A stretch of DNA of 64,000 nucleotides from the NCBI RefSeq assembly GCF_012489685.1, contig NC_080041.1, positions 34,151,780-34,215,779 of the forward strand, read 5' to 3'. The notes under the pieces are model-generated. The model was given only the letters and a program-made list of their open reading frames with translations, made no database searches and had not been told where the DNA came from. The position numbers and the translations under genes are program-made. Source of the DNA: Lotus japonicus (taxonomy: Eukaryota; Streptophyta; Magnoliopsida; Fabales; Fabaceae). Positions 1-10,500 of the stretch are shown here, piece after piece. Positions within the stretch are counted from its first letter, which is position 1. Every line of letters begins with the position of its first letter.

Positions 1-1
1 T

Positions 2-754
2 GTAATCAAAAGGAATGGTCTGGCAGTATCCAAAACAAAAGTCAGCTTGTTCCAAACCAAAATCAGATTCCTTGGCCATAATATTCACCAAGGAACTATC
101 ATTCCCATCAATAGAGCCATCGAGTTCACCGACAAATTCCCTGATCAAATCATAGACAAAACCCAATTGCAAAGATTCTTGGGATGTCTCAATTATGTTG
201 CAGACTTCTGTCCTCAACTCAGCACAATAATTAAACCCCTTCATGATAGACTCAAGAAGGATCCTCCACCCTGGTCTGATATTCATACCAACGTGGTCAA
301 ACAAATCAAACTGCGTGTCAAAAATCTTCCTTGTCTTTATCTCCCTAATCCTCAAGCTTTCAAGATTATTGAAACTGATGCCTCTGATATTGGCTTTGGT
401 GGTATTTTGAAACAAAAAATTCTTGATAAAGAACAAATTATTGCTTTTACTTCAAAACATTGGAATCCTGCTCAACAGAATTATTCTACTGTTAAAAAAG
501 AAGTTTTAGCAATCGTTTTATCTATTTCAAAATTTCAATCTGATTTGATTAATAAAAAATTCTTAGTCCGAGTAGACTGCAAATCTGCGAAAGAAATCTT
601 ACAAAAAGATGTCAAAAACTTAGCTTCAAAACATATCTTTGCCAGATGGCAAGCTATTTTAAGCGTTTTTGACTTCGATATTGAATATATAAAAGGTTCT
701 AACAATTCTCTCCCTGATTTCCTCACTCGTGAATATTTGCAGGGAAGATCATAA
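2..754 (+). pseudogene. Endogenous pararetrovirus polyprotein, 3' fragment (RT end and RNase H)
   Basis: The frame is open from the window edge, so the copy continues upstream. It corresponds to the last 250 or so residues of the complete minus-strand polyprotein at 7535-13108 and is almost identical to it. It holds the end of reverse transcriptase (motif LGHNIHQG) and a caulimovirid RNase H with the first catalytic Asp in ETDASD, the Glu in VKKEVLAI and an Asp in VRVDCKSA. It ends with TAA at 752-754, one base before the ATG of the second viral ORF. No in-frame stop or frameshift is seen. In the virus family this enzyme degrades the RNA of the RNA:DNA hybrid during reverse transcription. Whether an intact 5' part lies outside the window is unknown. 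Confidence 0.88.
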
Positions 755-755
755 G

Positions 756-2201
756 ATGTCCTCCAGAGGAGGATCCTCCTCCTCCTCCCGAGGAAGAGGA
801 AGAAACAAAGAAAAGAGCAAAGGTATTATAATCTCTGACTCTTTAATCTTATCTGGGCCCACTGCCCATCAATCTGGACCCACTGTCCAAAAATCTGAGC
901 CCACTGCTCAAAGCCAATCTTCACAACCAAAACAAACCAAAGCTGATTATGCTTTATCTATTCCAACTCTCCTTGCCTTCAAACAAGCAGGCCTGGACAA
1001 TGTTCCTCAGGGACTCACCAATTTACCAAATAAATCTTGGGCCAGCATCGCTGATAAAGATGATGACCTAGATCTCCAATCCCTCCAATCTTTTATTGAA
1101 AGAACAAAAAGCTTAGCAACTCATGATGGAAAGAAACCAGTTGTTCTTGCCCAATCTAGCCCAGTTGCTCAATCTAGCCCAGTTACCCAATCTAACCCAA
1201 AATCGGAATATTTGACCAAATCTATCTCCAAATTCCAAACCATGATTGAACCAGAATGGTGGGACCATTCAGGAGGGAACCTCGCCAATAAAATTGGTAC
1301 TAAACTTTTCCCTGGTTATCTTGATCCAATCCACCCAAACAAAACCCAGAGATTCTATGAGTTTATCTTGGTTGATACAAACAGTGTGGATATTAAGCAT
1401 TTTAGGGATAAAAATGACAACTCCCTAATTACCCACTCTACACTCCAAATTCTCCGTGTCCTTCGTCCCACTGACTTTGGACCCAATCCAAACACCTATA
1501 GAAAATTTTCCCAGAATTTTGACCCTATAGGTTTTAATTATTGGGATTACATCAAAGCTTGGGATTTTACAATCCTTGGCCTGCAAAACCAAAATTTCAA
1601 GCATTCTTGGCTCATTTACTTCAAGTGGACCAACAAATATTCCTTTCCAATTTGGTTCCATTCTTGGTGGAGCTTCTTTGGTCCAACTACTGAAATTTTT
1701 CCCCCTGAAGTTCTGGAGGGATACAATCTTTTCCTGAAACATTGGGACAAAGAGTTTAACAATTATCCTGATTGTTTAAACTTTTATACAATCTTTTCCC
1801 TTTCTTGGGTATTCTCTTGGAGGTACGGTCTTAAAGCCAAACCCCAACCAATTCTCAACAAACTTGCCCTTATCAAGTGGTGGAAGGCTTTTGATGCTTC
1901 CAAAGCTCACAAGGATAAAGTAATCCAATGGTTCAAAAACAACCAGAAATATCTCAAGCATGCAAGTCCGCAAACCAGCCTCTTGCTAAATCAAAAGGCC
2001 CACATCACAGCGGCCCTTGCAGGAGCTTCAACAGAAGAAGACCTGCTTAGAAATCTCGAATCTGCTCTTCAATTATTAAAGGAGCCAATTGAGCAGGCCT
2101 CATCTTCAAAGGCCCCTCAACACAAAGTCTCCGAGCCATCCTCTCTTGGGTCGTCAGATTTTGCCCAAACCACAGAATCAGATGATGATGACTTCTGCTA
2201 A
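756..2201 (+). CDS. Endogenous pararetrovirus ORF2, unknown function (copy 1)
   Basis: The 481-residue protein starts at ATG 756, one base after the polyprotein TAA; an upstream GTG in the same frame is not needed. The N-terminus is rich in Ser, Arg and Gly and looks disordered. A Pro/Ser/Gln-rich region with short repeats of the SSPVAQ type follows at about residues 130-160. The centre (about 165-370) is rich in Trp, Phe and Tyr and looks folded. The last residues are acidic (ESDDDDFC). I recognise no enzymatic motif. A second downstream ORF of unknown role is known for florendoviruses. The protein differs from the 6088-7533 copy at very few positions, for example Ile for Val in the central region. 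Confidence 0.8.
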   Translation: MSSRGGSSSSSRGRGRNKEKSKGIIISDSLILSGPTAHQSGPTVQKSEPTAQSQSSQPKQTKADYALSIPTLLAFKQAGLDNVPQGLTNLPNKSWASIADKDDDLDLQSLQSFIERTKSLATHDGKKPVVLAQSSPVAQSSPVTQSNPKSEYLTKSISKFQTMIEPEWWDHSGGNLANKIGTKLFPGYLDPIHPNKTQRFYEFILVDTNSVDIKHFRDKNDNSLITHSTLQILRVLRPTDFGPNPNTYRKFSQNFDPIGFNYWDYIKAWDFTILGLQNQNFKHSWLIYFKWTNKYSFPIWFHSWWSFFGPTTEIFPPEVLEGYNLFLKHWDKEFNNYPDCLNFYTIFSLSWVFSWRYGLKAKPQPILNKLALIKWWKAFDASKAHKDKVIQWFKNNQKYLKHASPQTSLLLNQKAHITAALAGASTEEDLLRNLESALQLLKEPIEQASSSKAPQHKVSEPSSLGSSDFAQTTESDDDDFC

Positions 2202-2955
2202 GTTTTTCGTCTTGTAATCATTTTTATTCTGTAATAATTCAATTTTTGTACTGTAGCAAATAGTAAAATTGACTTTTTACTGTAACAAATAGTGCCAGTC
2301 AAATAGTACCGTCTACCGGAACTATTCAAACAGTGCCCAATCTTTTCTTTAAATAGGCTCATTCTGAACCTTGTGGATCAGAGTTTGGTAAGAGCTTAGA
2401 CAGAGAGTTTAGAGAGATAAACACTAGAGAGAGAACCTCTTGTAAGTTCTCCTTCAGTTTTTCTTTCTTCAATCTTTCAATTCTGTAAAAGTTTTCCCTC
2501 AGTTTTTAATCTATCTATGTAATATTTTGTTTTATATTTCCGTTCATGGAAGGCTGAGCCTCCTGTTTTAATTCCTGTTTTAATTAATTTTCTGCAATTT
2601 AATTTTCTGCAAAAAGCCCCTCCGTGGTGGCGTCCTACTTCTCTTAATCCTCTTCTCATCCCCCTCCTTCTGCTTCCGACCCCCTCTTGGTATCAGAGCC
2701 TGATGGGGAAGTAGGAACATGCTAAATATGTTAGATATAAGTTATTTCTCTGTTCTGTTCTTATATAATTAAGCACTATGGTCGGGATCTGGACTGGTAG
2801 TACACTTTGAACTAAACTAAAATGAAAGCTCTTCTGTAAAACCTTCTAGGATTATTACTATTCAGACTTATGATCATCTCTGCAGCGGAGGCGTTGAAGG
2901 CAGTAAGTCCCTGTGTGGCAGTAAGTCCCTGTGTGGCAGTAAGTCTATATTGGCA
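2202..2955 (+). promoter_or_regulatory. Viral intergenic region and leader (copy 1)
   Basis: Non-coding DNA after ORF2, matching the intergenic region of the complete copy. It contains short repeats around AAATAGT (2255-2330), a TATA-like TTTAAATAG at 2348-2356, a purine-rich leader with GAGAGA runs, and the primer-binding site at 2688-2700. Near its right end an 18-bp unit (GGCAGTAAGTCCCTGTGT) is present one time more than in the complete copy. At 2955-2958 the sequence switches to coat-protein DNA in the opposite orientation. The promoter role is inferred from position and the TATA-like element. Confidence 0.6.
2688..2700 (+). promoter_or_regulatory. Primer-binding site, initiator Met-tRNA type (viral copy 1)
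   Basis: TGGTATCAGAGCC matches the complement of the 3' end of plant initiator tRNA-Met, the usual minus-strand DNA primer of plant pararetroviruses and many LTR retrotransposons. It lies in the leader between the TATA-like element and the start of the polyprotein, as expected. Confidence 0.85.
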
Positions 2956-2957
2956 GT

Positions 2958-5220
2958 GTTAATGGTCAAGGTATTGACAGAGGATGATGATTGAGAATCA
3001 TCATTCTGGATTTGATTTAGGTCTTCGGAGACCTCGGAGTCCGAAGGATTGGATTCTTCTTCATCAGAGGTTTGAATGAGAAGACTGTTGATCTTATCCT
3101 CAATCTCAGGTTCAAGCTGAAGCTCAGAGATTCTTCTTTTGAGTCTGCAATATCTGCTAATATGGCCAGGCTTGCCGCAGGTATAGCAGGTGACATCTTT
3201 TCCTTGAGAGGTTTTAGTCTCAGGAGGGTTTTTGGAAGTTTGAGCAGAATGAGGTTTAGATCTAGGTTTCCTTTGATCATTTCTGCTTGATCTCTTTCTC
3301 CACTGTTGTTTGGGAGGAGGATCTTGCTTTCTAGGTTTAGGTTTCTTGGGACAACCTTGAATTCCAAATTGTTCGCAGAAAGTACCCAAATCCCTGCGAT
3401 TTTGAGACTTCTCCTTAGTGAGTTGTTGTTGGATTTTGTCATCCTGACAGATTTTGAGAGCAACTCTTTGAATGATAGCAATAAGCTGTCCATAACTAAG
3501 GGTGTGATACGGGATTTCTCCCCCCGGATTTTGGCTTCTAAGTTTTTCCCGAACTTTGTCGCCAAAAGATTTAGGGAGGCCTGCCAGGAATTTCTCTTTC
3601 CAGAAGGCTTGTTGGCTGTCTTCCCGGGTGTAGACTCTGGTCAAGAAGGTATCCTTATACCATCTAAAATCACCCAAAGATTTACACTTAAGATTGGACA
3701 AAAGATCACCAGATCTATCCTTGACAAGGGAAGGATCTCCAACAAAATGTTGAGCTATAGTGAAGATTAAGGAGTTGACAGCATCAGGAATGAATTTGCC
3801 ATCTTCAATGATAGGATTACCTTCTTCATCAGTCTTGATAGCAGTCAAGATCTGATTCTTCTCGTCTTCAGTGAGATAATTATCCCACCAACCTTTGAGC
3901 TGGCCACAGAAACCAGCAACCAAGACTTCGACAATAAGAGATTCAGGACAACTATTGGCGGTAACATAGGCAGTGGCTACCATAGTCATATTTTGGAGGA
4001 TTTTGGTGATGCCATACTCGTTTTCACCATCAATATTCCATTCATAGACATTGTTGGCACTGAAGCTTTTGAAGTTTGAAGATTCTTCTAAAAGAAGATC
4101 AGGAGCAGTAGCTCTAGGATAATAGAGTTTGGTTTCTTTTCTCCACTGATTCCTAGAATTGTGATTAACAGCGTTGATAGGAATACTCTTGACAGATTGG
4201 ATATCAGAATCAGACTCAGCCTTACCATCTTCAATATTGTTTAAAGAAGTAGAGGCATTACGAGTAGAAGTCCGAGTTTTTGGAGGAGCAGGAGCAGAGA
4301 CAGCAGGATTAGAAACTGCCTCCGGAGTAGGAATTTCCTCAGTCGGGGTTTCAGGGATCACTTGATTGAGAAGCTTCAGTTGTTCCACAACTTTCTGAAG
4401 AAGCTCATTATCAGATTCATTCTTGGCACGAAGGGATTGAGCTGAGTGCCTAGATCGATTACTGATTTGGAAAGGTTTGAATAAAGGTTTTTCCAGTTGA
4501 CACCCTTTAGGGATATCAAGATCTGGGGAAGAGGGTTCAGTCTTGACCTTTCCTTTTCCTTTTCTAGCAGATTCATCATGAGTCTGAGATTCTCCAAGAG
4601 TTTGAAGATACTTATTGGTATAATTGACCTGTTCCATGAGGTCTTTGATGTCCTTACTGGTGACCTCACCTTCTTCTTCTCTAGTCTTGAAGGGAGAAGC
4701 CAAAACAGGTGTAGATTGAGCTCCTTTAAGAAGGAAAGGAGTTTTAGGTGGCAGTTTAGAAAGGGTTTCTTTTCCATCTTTATGCTGCCATTTAACCATG
4801 TCAATTTGGAAGGGGTAAGATTTCCAATTCTTGTTGGCATAATCTTGAAACCATTCAAAAAAGAAGATGTTCTGCCGGGTTTTTTCAAGGAACCCGTAGA
4901 ATTTTTCTTGGATCTTCTTTCTCTTTTCACCCTGATATTTTGCAAGGAACCATTTTCTTTGCTTAGTCCATCGGTCAGAGTAGAAATCTGCCTTGATACT
5001 TCCTTTGTCGATGACAAATTCAGTAGTGATTGCTCCAATGAAATCAGAAGTTTCTCCAGGGGTTTCTAGAGAAGAATACGTTGGAGATAAAGTGGATTGA
5101 TGTTCTTCATCTCCCTTGTCATAGGTAGTCTTGACAGGAGTGGTATTGACATATCCAGCTAAATGGATAGTAGATCCGTCATGAGAGAGGGAAGGTCGAG
5201 CACTAGACTCAGGCTGGTTC
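2958..5220 (-). pseudogene. Endogenous pararetrovirus polyprotein fragment (coat-protein region, inverted)
   Basis: This minus-strand block equals 9836-12098 of the complete copy at a constant offset of 6878 bp, with only a few single-base differences. It covers the part between the movement protein and the zinc knuckle: the charged linker, the coat-protein core and the knuckle of CCHC form (CYTCGKPGHISRYC). The frame stays open throughout but is cut at both ends by inversion junctions. It has no protease, RT or RNase H and cannot give a complete polyprotein. At about 4622 it encodes Val where the complete copy and the small 5226-5497 fragment encode Ala. Confidence 0.88.
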
Positions 5221-5225
5221 CTAGG

Positions 5226-5497
5226 AGCTCAATCTACACCTGTTTTGGCTTCTCCCTTCAAGACTAGAGAAGAAGAAGGTGAGGTCACCAGTAAGGACAT
5301 CAAAGACCTCATGGAACAGGCCAATTATACCAATAAGTATCTTCAAACTCTTGGAGAATCTCAGACTCATGATGAATCTGCTAGAAAAGGAAAAGGAAAG
5401 GTCAAGACTGAACCCTCTTCCCCAGATCTTGATATCCCTAAAGGGTGTCAACTGGAAAAACCTTTATTCAAACCTTTCCAAATCAGTAATCGATCTA
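5226..5497 (+). pseudogene. Short inverted coat-protein linker fragment of the pararetrovirus
   Basis: About 272 bp of polyprotein sequence in plus orientation, the reverse complement of about 4454-4720 and of the matching part of the complete copy. It encodes the linker upstream of the coat-protein core (from TPVLASPFKTREEEGE on). Together with 4454-4720 it forms the two arms of a hairpin with a loop of about 500 bp. It ends abruptly at 5497, where viral intergenic DNA in minus orientation begins. It carries the Ala variant of the complete copy. Confidence 0.85.
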
Positions 5498-5588
5498 CAG
5501 ATCCCAACCATAGTGCTTAATTATATAAGAACAGAACAGAGAAATAACTTATATCTAACATATTTAGCATGTTCCTACTTCCCCATCA

Positions 5589-5601
5589 GGCTCTGATACC
5601 A
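5589..5601 (-). promoter_or_regulatory. Primer-binding site, left terminal repeat of the complete viral copy
   Basis: The minus strand reads TGGTATCAGAGCC, complementary to initiator tRNA-Met. Its twin at 13509-13521 lies exactly 7920 bp away and sets the genome unit length. Confidence 0.85.
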
Positions 5602-6087
5602 AGAGGGGGTCGGAAGCAGAAGGAGGGGGATGAGAAGAGGATTAAGAGAAGTAGGACGCCACCACGGAGGGGCTTTTTGTAGAAAATTAAATTGCAGAAA
5701 ATTAATTAAAACAGGAATTAAAACAGGAGGCTCAGCCTTCCATGAACGGAAATATAAAACAAAATATTACATAGATAGATTAAAAACTGAGGGAAAACTT
5801 TTACAGAATTGAAAGATTGAAGAAAGAAAAACTGAAGGAGAACTTACAAGAGGTTCTCTCTCTAGTGTTTATCTCTCTAAACTCTCTGTCTAAGCTCTTA
5901 CCAAACTCTGATCCACAAGGTTCAGAATGAGCCTATTTAAAGAAAAGATTGGGCACTGTTTGAATAGTTCCGGTAGACGGTACTATTTGACTGGCACTAT
6001 TTGTTACAGTAAAAAGTCAATTTTACTATTTGCTACAGTACAAAAATTGAATTATTACAGAATAAAAATGATTACAAGACGAAAAAC
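5602..6087 (-). promoter_or_regulatory. Viral intergenic promoter and leader region (complete copy)
   Basis: Minus-strand non-coding DNA between the ORF2 stop and the primer-binding site. It has the TATA-like element at 5933-5941 and the AAATAGT-type repeats upstream of it. The downstream leader runs on through the terminal repeat. In the linear integrated form this promoter points away from the polyprotein gene of its own unit, which depends on the equivalent region beyond the other end; that region (13109-13569) has the leader and primer site but lacks the TATA-containing part. Confidence 0.55.
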
Positions 6088-7533
6088 TTAGCAGAAGTCA
6101 TCATCATCTGATTCTGTGGTTTGGGCAAAATCTGACGACCCAAGAGAGGATGGCTCGGAGACTTTGTGTTGAGGGGCCTTTGAAGATGAGGCCTGCTCAA
6201 TTGGCTCCTTTAATAATTGAAGAGCAGATTCGAGATTTCTAAGCAGGTCTTCTTCTGTTGAAGCTCCTGCAAGGGCCGCTGTGATGTGGGCCTTTTGATT
6301 TAGCAAGAGGCTGGTTTGCGGACTTGCATGCTTGAGATATTTCTGGTTGTTTTTGAACCATTGGATTACTTTATCCTTGTGAGCTTTGGAAGCATCAAAA
6401 GCCTTCCACCACTTGATAAGGGCAAGTTTGTTGAGAATTGGTTGGGGTTTGGCTTTAAGACCGTACCTCCAAGAGAATACCCAAGAAAGGGAAAAGATTG
6501 TATAAAAGTTTAAACAATCAGGATAATTGTTAAACTCTTTGTCCCAATGTTTCAGGAAAAGATTGTATCCCTCCAGAACTTCAGGGGGAAAAATTTCAGT
6601 AGTTGGACCAAAGAAGCTCCACCAAGAATGGAACCAAATTGGAAAGGAATATTTGTTGGTCCACTTGAAGTAAATGAGCCAAGAATGCTTGAAATTTTGG
6701 TTTTGCAGGCCAAGGATTGTAAAATCCCAAGCTTTGATGTAATCCCAATAATTAAAACCTATAGGGTCAAAATTCTGGGAAAATTTTCTGTAGGTGTTTG
6801 GATTGGGTCCAAAGTCAGTGGGACGAAGGACACGGAGAATTTGGAGTGTAGAGTGGGTAATTAGGGAGTTGTCATTTTTATCCCTAAAATGCTTAATATC
6901 CACACTGTTTGTATCAACCAAGATAAACTCATAGAATCTCTGGGTTTTGTTTGGGTGGATTGGATCAAGATAACCAGGGAAAAGTTTAGTACCAATTTTA
7001 TTGGCGAGGTTCCCTCCTGAATGGTCCCACCATTCTGGTTCAATCATGGTTTGGAATTTGGAGATAGATTTGGTCAAATATTCCGATTTTGGGTTAGATT
7101 GGGTAACTGGGCTAGATTGAGCAACTGGGCTAGATTGGGCAAGAACAACTGGTTTCTTTCCATCATGAGTTGCTAAGCTTTTTGTTCTTTCAATAAAAGA
7201 TTGGAGGGATTGGAGATCTAGGTCATCATCTTTATCAGCGATGCTGGCCCAAGATTTATTTGGTAAATTGGTGAGTCCCTGAGGAACATTGTCCAGGCCT
7301 GCTTGTTTGAAGGCAAGGAGAGTTGGAATAGATAAAGCATAATCAGCTTTGGTTTGTTTTGGTTGTGAAGATTGGCTTTGAGCAGTGGGCTCAGATTTTT
7401 GGACAGTGGGTCCAGATTGATGGGCAGTGGGCCCAGATAAGATTAAAGAGTCAGAGATTATAATACCTTTGCTCTTTTCTTTGTTTCTTCCTCTTCCTCG
7501 GGAGGAGGAGGAGGATCCTCCTCTGGAGGACAT
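6088..7533 (-). CDS. Endogenous pararetrovirus ORF2, unknown function (complete copy)
   Basis: A 481-residue protein read from the ATG at 7533-7531, one base downstream of the polyprotein stop (7537-7535); this TAA-G-ATG spacing suggests termination-reinitiation or transactivated translation. Visible parts are a Ser/Arg/Gly-rich N-terminus, a Pro/Ser/Gln linker, an aromatic-rich core with repeated WF and WW pairs, a predicted helical stretch near residues 425-450 (LLRNLESALQLL), and an acidic tail. No known catalytic motif, zinc finger or membrane segment is seen. The florendovirus second ORF is of unknown function, so none is assigned. Confidence 0.82.
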   Translation of the reverse strand: MSSRGGSSSSSRGRGRNKEKSKGIIISDSLILSGPTAHQSGPTVQKSEPTAQSQSSQPKQTKADYALSIPTLLAFKQAGLDNVPQGLTNLPNKSWASIADKDDDLDLQSLQSFIERTKSLATHDGKKPVVLAQSSPVAQSSPVTQSNPKSEYLTKSISKFQTMIEPEWWDHSGGNLANKIGTKLFPGYLDPIHPNKTQRFYEFILVDTNSVDIKHFRDKNDNSLITHSTLQILRVLRPTDFGPNPNTYRKFSQNFDPIGFNYWDYIKAWDFTILGLQNQNFKHSWLIYFKWTNKYSFPIWFHSWWSFFGPTTEIFPPEVLEGYNLFLKHWDKEFNNYPDCLNFYTIFSLSWVFSWRYGLKAKPQPILNKLALIKWWKAFDASKAHKDKVIQWFKNNQKYLKHASPQTSLLLNQKAHITAALAGASTEEDLLRNLESALQLLKEPIEQASSSKAPQHKVSEPSSLGSSDFAQTTESDDDDFC

Positions 7534-7534
7534 C

Positions 7535-10500
7535 TTATGATCTTCCCTGCAAATATTCACGAGTGAGGAAATCAGGGAGAGAATTGTTAGAACCTTTTAT
7601 ATATTCAATATCGAAGTCAAAAACGCTTAAAATAGCTTGCCATCTGGCAAAGATATGTTTTGAAGCTAAGTTTTTGACATCTTTTTGTAAGATTTCTTTC
7701 GCAGATTTGCAGTCTACTCGGACTAAGAATTTTTTATTAATCAAATCAGATTGAAATTTTGAAATAGATAAAACGATTGCTAAAACTTCTTTTTTAACAG
7801 TAGAATAATTCTGTTGAGCAGGATTCCAATGTTTTGAAGTAAAAGCAATAATTTGTTCTTTATCAAGAATTTTTTGTTTCAAAATACCACCAAAGCCAAT
7901 ATCAGAGGCATCAGTTTCAATAATCTTGAAAGCTTGAGGATTAGGGAGATAAAGACAAGGAAGATTTTTGACACGCAGTTTGATTTGTTTGACCACGTTG
8001 GTATGAATATCAGACCAGGGTGGAGGATCCTTCTTGAGTCTATCATGAAGGGGTTTAATTATTGTGCTGAGTTGAGGACAGAAGTCTGCAACATAATTGA
8101 GACATCCCAAGAATCTTTGCAATTGGGTTTTGTCTATGATTTGATCAGGGAATTTGTCGGTGAACTCGATGGCTCTATTGATGGGAATGATAGTTCCTTG
8201 GTGAATATTATGGCCAAGGAATCTGATTTTGGTTTGGAACAAGCTGACTTTTGTTTTGGATACTGCCAGACCATTCCTTTTGATTACAGAGATGAAAGTA
8301 TTGAGGTGTTTGAAGTGTTGATCCACGGTTTGAGAGAAGACCAGCACATCATCGATGTAGACAATAGTGAATTTGGAATAGGGATTGAAGATTTCATTCA
8401 TGATCCTTTGAAATTCAGATGGGGCGTTCTTTAGCCCAAAAGGCATAACATTCCACTCATATTGTCCAAAAGGGACAGTAAAAGCAGTTTTATACCTATC
8501 CTTTTCTTGTAATTGGATTTGCCAAAATCCAGATTTCATGTCGAACTTCGAAAAGATCTTAGCATCATGCAGTCTGGCAAGAAGATCTTTCTTGTTGGGA
8601 ATAGGATATCTAATCCAACAAAGGGCTTGATTGAGAGGTTTGTAGTTGATGACCAATCTAGGGGTTCCCCGTTCTATCTCAGCTTGTTTGTTGACATAGA
8701 AGGCTGCACAGGACCAAGGACTTTTACTCCTGCGGATTAGTTTCTTCTTAAGAAGATCATCGATTTCCTTTCGGCAAAAATGAAGAAGTTCTTCATTCAT
8801 TTGAATAGGTCTAGCCTTGGTTGGGATCTGTTTGTCTGAAAAATCCTTATCATAAGGAAGTTCCACCATATGGCTCTTCCTTTCCCAAAAGGCATTGGGT
8901 AGGTCAGAACAGATGCTAGATTGAATATTCCCCAAAATATTCTCAATCCTTGTTTTGACTGAAGGTTGTTGTAATTGAACTTCAATGTTCTTGAAGGAGA
9001 TCTCTTCCTTGAGGAAATTGATTTGCTTTTCCTTGTAAGATATAACATTCAGGGTTTTGTCAAAGGGAGGTTCCGAGAATTTGAACAGAATAGGTTGTCC
9101 AAGGTGCTGGACAGTGATGCCATCAACGTCAGTATCATAAGGGAAGAGTTTCTTAATGAAAGGAGTCCCTATTATGACTTTTTGACTAAGATTTCTGACG
9201 AGCAGAAAAGGGGTTTCAATTTCAAGACTACCATTTTTGATGATAGCCGAGGGGATCTTATATTTGATTATTAACCTAGATCCTTCAGCAGCACTGAGTT
9301 TCTCAGTTGTTTTTTCAAAATATCTGGTGGGAATGAGTCCCTCAGAAATACAACTGGAATCAGCCCCAGTATCAAAGAGAGCTGGAGTTTCCAAGATAAA
9401 ATCTCCTATAAGGATTTTGATGTGGATGTAGAATTTCTGGATGGTGACATGATTGATAACTTCCAGAAAATCATCGCAATTGTTGTTAGGAGCAGGATTG
9501 GAATCAGGTATAGAAGAAGAACTGTCTTCTTCATAATTTCTAGTCAGTTTGTCTAAGATAAGCTGCTGACTTCTTTGGATTTGTTTGAGACCCTTAACCT
9601 CGATTTTAAGGGTACTAACTTCCGATTGGAGGTCTTGAATAGTGACAGGTTTGACAGCAGATTTTTCAAGACGCTTGAAGGTATCCCTAAGATTGAACTT
9701 ATTGGTAGTAATAGGACTTCTGGGAGGCCTGTCTTCAAGAGTAGATCTGAGGCGTTCCAAGTAGATTTTCTTTTCTTCAGGATCAGGGATAGAATTGATG
9801 GCCCTAAAGAGAAGATCTTGCTCATTAGTCAAAGTGTTAATGGTCAAGGTATTGACAGAGGATGATGATTGAGAATCATCATTCTGGATTTGATTTAGGT
9901 CTTCGGAGACCTCGGAGTCCGAAGGATTGGATTCTTCTTCATCAGAGGTTTGAATGAGAAGATTGTTGATCTTATCCTCAATCTCAGGTTCAAGCTGAAG
10001 CTCAGAGATTCTTCTTTTGAGTCTGCAATATCTGCTAATATGGCCAGGCTTGCCGCAGGTATAGCAGGTGACATCTTTTCCTTGAGAGGTTTTAGTCTCA
10101 GGAGGGTTTTTGGAAGTTTGAGCAGAATGAGGTTTAGATCTAGGTTTCCTTTGATCATTTCTGCTTGATCTCTTTCTCCACTGTTGTTTGGGAGGAGGAT
10201 CTTGCTTTCTAGGTTTAGGTTTCTTGGGACAACCTTGAATTCCAAATTGTTCGCAGAAAGTACCCAAATCCCTGCGATTTTGAGACTTCTCCTTAGTGAG
10301 TTGTTGTTGGATTTTGTCATCCTGACAGATTTTGAGAGCAACTCTTTGAATGATAGCAATAAGCTGTCCATAACTAAGGGTGTGATACGGGATTTCTCCC
10401 CCCGGATTTTGGCTTCTAAGTTTTTCCCGAACTTTGTCGCCAAAAGATTTAGGGAGGCCTGCCAGGAATTTCTCTTTCCAGAAGGCTTGTTGGCTGTCTT

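Noticed and set aside
1246..1973. Short frames inside ORF2 in other phases, on both strands
   Set aside because: They mirror the ORF2 coding sequence and recur unchanged in the second copy, as any shadow would.
3072..5069. Several plus-strand open frames of 60-190 residues
   Set aside because: They are shadows of the minus-strand viral polyprotein, appear identically at 9950-11947, and resemble no protein.
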